In this document: positions 5,499-6,746 of the stretch, one piece after another
Numbering within the stretch: the first letter of the stretch is position 1
How the letters are laid out: the number at the start of each line of letters is the position of its first letter
DNA from: Sutterellaceae bacterium
GTDB lineage: Bacteria > Pseudomonadota > Gammaproteobacteria > Burkholderiales > Burkholderiaceae_F
Reading direction: 5' to 3'
DNA: 6,746 bases
Assembly: GCA_030531135.1 (NCBI GenBank)
Contig: JAUNOJ010000094.1
Span: 1-6,746 of the forward strand
Notes under the pieces: model-generated
The model's input: only the letters and a program-made list of their open reading frames with translations
Told to the model about the DNA's origin: nothing
Databases searched by the model: none
Translations under genes and position numbers: made by a program

Positions 5499-5634
5499 TT
5501 ATTCTGGGTCGGATTCGGACGGTTTTTGCCTCGGCATACGCTGAGATTTCTCGAAAATCGTTTGAAGGTCGACTATTCTCCCGAACGGGACCAATACTAT
5601 CCGTATAACGGAATAAGTTGGAAATTTATTAGCC
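5499..5634 (+). promoter_or_regulatory. Remainder of the spc leader before rplN
   Basis: This non-coding stretch contains a second copy of TCTGGGTCGG (5503-5512; first copy 5478-5487) and three small hairpins: 5530-5545 (6 bp, loop ATAC), 5579-5590 (4 bp) and 5600-5612 (TCCGT/ACGGA, loop ATA). The region just before rplN is A/T-rich with only a weak GGA (5620-5622), 12 nt from the ATG. I see no reading frame of note. Regulation by structure or a protein is possible but not shown. Confidence 0.45.
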
Positions 5635-6003
5635 ATGATTCAGATGCAAAGCAAGCTGGACGTCGCCGACAATACCGGTGCACGTTCGGTGATGTGTTTT
5701 AAGGTGTTGGGCGGCTCTAAGCGCCGCTACGCAAACATCGGTGACGTCATCAAGGTTACGGTGAAAGAAGCTGCTCCGCGCGGCCGCGTCAAGAAGGGCG
5801 AAATCTACAACGCAGTTGTGGTTCGTACCGCCAAGGGCGTCCGTCGTGCCGACGGTTCTCTCATTCGTTTCGATGGCAACGCCGTCGTTTTGCTCAACTC
5901 GAAGTTGGAGCCGGTGGGCACCCGTATCTTCGGACCGGTTACGCGTGAATTGCGTACCGAAAAGTTCATGAAGATCGTTTCCCTCGCTCCCGAAGTTATT
6001 TAA
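5635..6003 (+). CDS. rplN: 50S ribosomal protein L14 (uL14)
   Basis: The product has 122 residues (E. coli 123). L14 is a beta-barrel 50S protein at the subunit interface, where it takes part in bridges and binds the silencing factor RsfS. It begins [68 protein letters not shown] and [10 protein letters not shown], then [27 protein letters not shown], are all standard. The ATG is chosen from the invariant N-terminus although its Shine-Dalgarno is weak (GGA, 12 nt away), which contrasts with the strong sites elsewhere. It is the first gene of the spc operon, and its TAA is part of the rplX ribosome-binding site. Confidence 0.98.
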   Translation: MIQMQSKLDVADNTGARSVMCFKVLGGSKRRYANIGDVIKVTVKEAAPRGRVKKGEIYNAVVVRTAKGVRRADGSLIRFDGNAVVLLNSKLEPVGTRIFGPVTRELRTEKFMKIVSLAPEVI

Positions 6004-6015
6004 GGAGGCCGACAG

Positions 6016-6336
6016 ATGCAACGCATCCGTAAAGGTGACGAAGTTATCGTCATCGCCGGCAAGGATAAGGGTAAGAAGGGTATCGTTACCGCCCGTATCG
6101 ACGATCAGCATGTCACCGTCGAAGGTGTCAATGTCGTCAAGAAGTGTGTTCGTCCCAACCCGATGGCCGGCGTTGAAGGCGGCATCGTCGACAAGACGCT
6201 TCCGATCGACCAGTCCAATGTGATGCTCGTCAATCCCGCGACTGGCAAGGGTGACCGCGTTGGCTTCAAGGAAGTCGACGGCAAGAAGGTCCGTGTTTTC
6301 AAGAGCAATGGTGCCGTCGTCGGCGCCAAGGCATAA
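6016..6336 (+). CDS. rplX: 50S ribosomal protein L24 (uL24)
   Basis: The product has 106 residues (E. coli 104). It is an assembly initiator of the 50S near the tunnel exit. The N-terminal KOW motif is clear: [19 protein letters not shown] (4-22). [35 protein letters not shown] and [11 protein letters not shown], then [15 protein letters not shown], follow as in the family. The ribosome-binding site TAAGGAGG (6001-6008) is a perfect match to the anti-Shine-Dalgarno, overlaps the rplN stop, and lies 7 nt before the ATG. rplE starts 10 bp downstream. Confidence 0.98.
   Translation: MQRIRKGDEVIVIAGKDKGKKGIVTARIDDQHVTVEGVNVVKKCVRPNPMAGVEGGIVDKTLPIDQSNVMLVNPATGKGDRVGFKEVDGKKVRVFKSNGAVVGAKA
6309..6328 (+). 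other. 8-bp hairpin at the rplX 3' end
   Basis: Bases 6309-6316 pair with 6321-6328 (seven Watson-Crick pairs and one U-G) around the loop TCGT, within the last codons of rplX and ending 8 bases before the rplE Shine-Dalgarno GGAG (6337-6340). The region encodes VVGAK, so codon choice could explain it. Any effect on rplE initiation is inferred. Confidence 0.35.
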
Positions 6337-6346
6337 GGAGTAAGGA

Positions 6347-6746
6347 ATGTCTCGTTTCCACACTCTGTATCGCGACACCATCGTTCCTGAACTGACCAAG
6401 AAGTTCGGCTACACGTCCGTTATGCAAGTTCCGCGTATCACCAAGATCACGCTGAACATGGGCGTGGGTGAAGCGGTCAACGATAAGAAGTTGGTCGACA
6501 ACGCCGTTGCCGACATGACCAAGATCGCAGGCCAGAAGCCCGCCATCACTCGCACCCGCAAGGCTATCGCGAACTTCAAGATTCGCGAAAACATGCCCAT
6601 CGGCTGCATGGTGACGCTTCGCGGCGAACGTATGTACGACTTCCTGGACCGTCTCGTGACGATCGCTTTCCCGCGCGTCCGTGACTTCCGTGGTGTCTCC
6701 GGCCGTGCTTTCGACGGTCGCGGCAACTACAACGTTGGCCTCAAGG
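6347..6746 (+). CDS. rplE: 50S ribosomal protein L5 (uL5), 3' end beyond the window
   Basis: The frame from 6347 is open to the window edge, giving 133 residues of an expected 179 or so. L5 binds 5S rRNA in the central protuberance and contacts P-site tRNA. It reads [20 protein letters not shown], then [21 protein letters not shown] (24-44), [39 protein letters not shown] and the diagnostic [26 protein letters not shown] (6337-6340) is 6 nt before the ATG; a second AAGGA (6342-6346) directly abuts it. In E. coli the S8 translational operator lies at this gene's start. rpsN and rpsH would be expected downstream but are not in view. Confidence 0.97.
   Translation, partial: MSRFHTLYRDTIVPELTKKFGYTSVMQVPRITKITLNMGVGEAVNDKKLVDNAVADMTKIAGQKPAITRTRKAIANFKIRENMPIGCMVTLRGERMYDFLDRLVTIAFPRVRDFRGVSGRAFDGRGNYNVGLK

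Noticed and set aside
5461..5510. 17-bp hairpin as a strong intrinsic terminator of the S10 operon
   Set aside because: The stem is strong, but the tail TTATTCTGGG lacks a U-run, and the hairpin lies downstream of the spc promoter, where it would cut off that operon.
5629..6399. 256-codon minus-strand frame opposite rplN and rplX
   Set aside because: It is a shadow of two conserved ribosomal genes with the same codon-bias explanation; the translation resembles no known protein.
1..6746. Mobile element, CRISPR, tRNA/rRNA, defence or biosynthetic system
   Set aside because: No transposase or integrase, no regularly spaced repeats, no tRNA-like cloverleaf and no unfamiliar protein were seen. 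All coding space is filled by conserved ribosomal-protein genes.

Overview
The window is a stretch of the universally conserved bacterial ribosomal-protein locus, all on the + strand. It runs from the last codons of tuf (EF-Tu), through a complete S10 operon (rpsJ-rplC-rplD-rplW-rplB-rpsS-rplV-rpsC-rplP-rpmC-rpsQ), into the start of the spc operon (rplN-rplX-rplE, the last cut by the window edge). Every protein aligns by eye over its full length with the E. coli and betaproteobacterial families. Several details point to a betaproteobacterium, probably Burkholderiales: EF-Tu ending in ...VVAKIIE, an S3 with a long Arg/Asp-rich C-terminal tail, an L14 starting [20 protein letters not shown], and a roughly 200-bp gap between rpsJ and rplC. 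Moderate GC and heavy use of CGT/CGC, GGT/GGC, GAA and AAG codons fit a Sutterella-like member of that order, but that narrower placement is a guess.

Layout: 1-54 is the tuf 3' end. 55-174 is a tuf/rpsJ spacer with a near-consensus sigma70 promoter whose -10 lies in the loop of a perfect GC-rich inverted repeat. 175-486 is rpsJ. 487-693 is an unusual 207-bp gap with hairpins and small direct repeats; its last hairpin abuts the rplC Shine-Dalgarno. 694-5409 is a tightly packed run of ten genes, rplC to rpsQ, with gaps of at most 13 bp and stop/start overlaps at rplD/rplW, rplW/rplB and rpmC/rpsQ. 5410-5634 is a 225-bp gap with a second promoter (spc) and a leader that starts with a 17-bp uninterrupted hairpin. 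5635-6746 is rplN, rplX and the 5' three-quarters of rplE.

The genes encode subunits of both ribosomal subunits: S10, S19, S3 and S17 of 30S, and L3, L4, L23, L2, L22, L16, L29, L14, L24 and L5 of 50S. Co-transcription and translational coupling keep their amounts matched. The coding regions are ordinary. What deserves attention is the non-coding DNA: two promoters nested inside terminator-like inverted repeats, a very short rpsJ leader with no room for the E. coli-type L4 attenuator, a structured rpsJ-rplC gap that could hold a relocated control element, and the spc 5' hairpin. No mobile element, CRISPR array, tRNA, rRNA, defence system or other new multi-gene system is visible.
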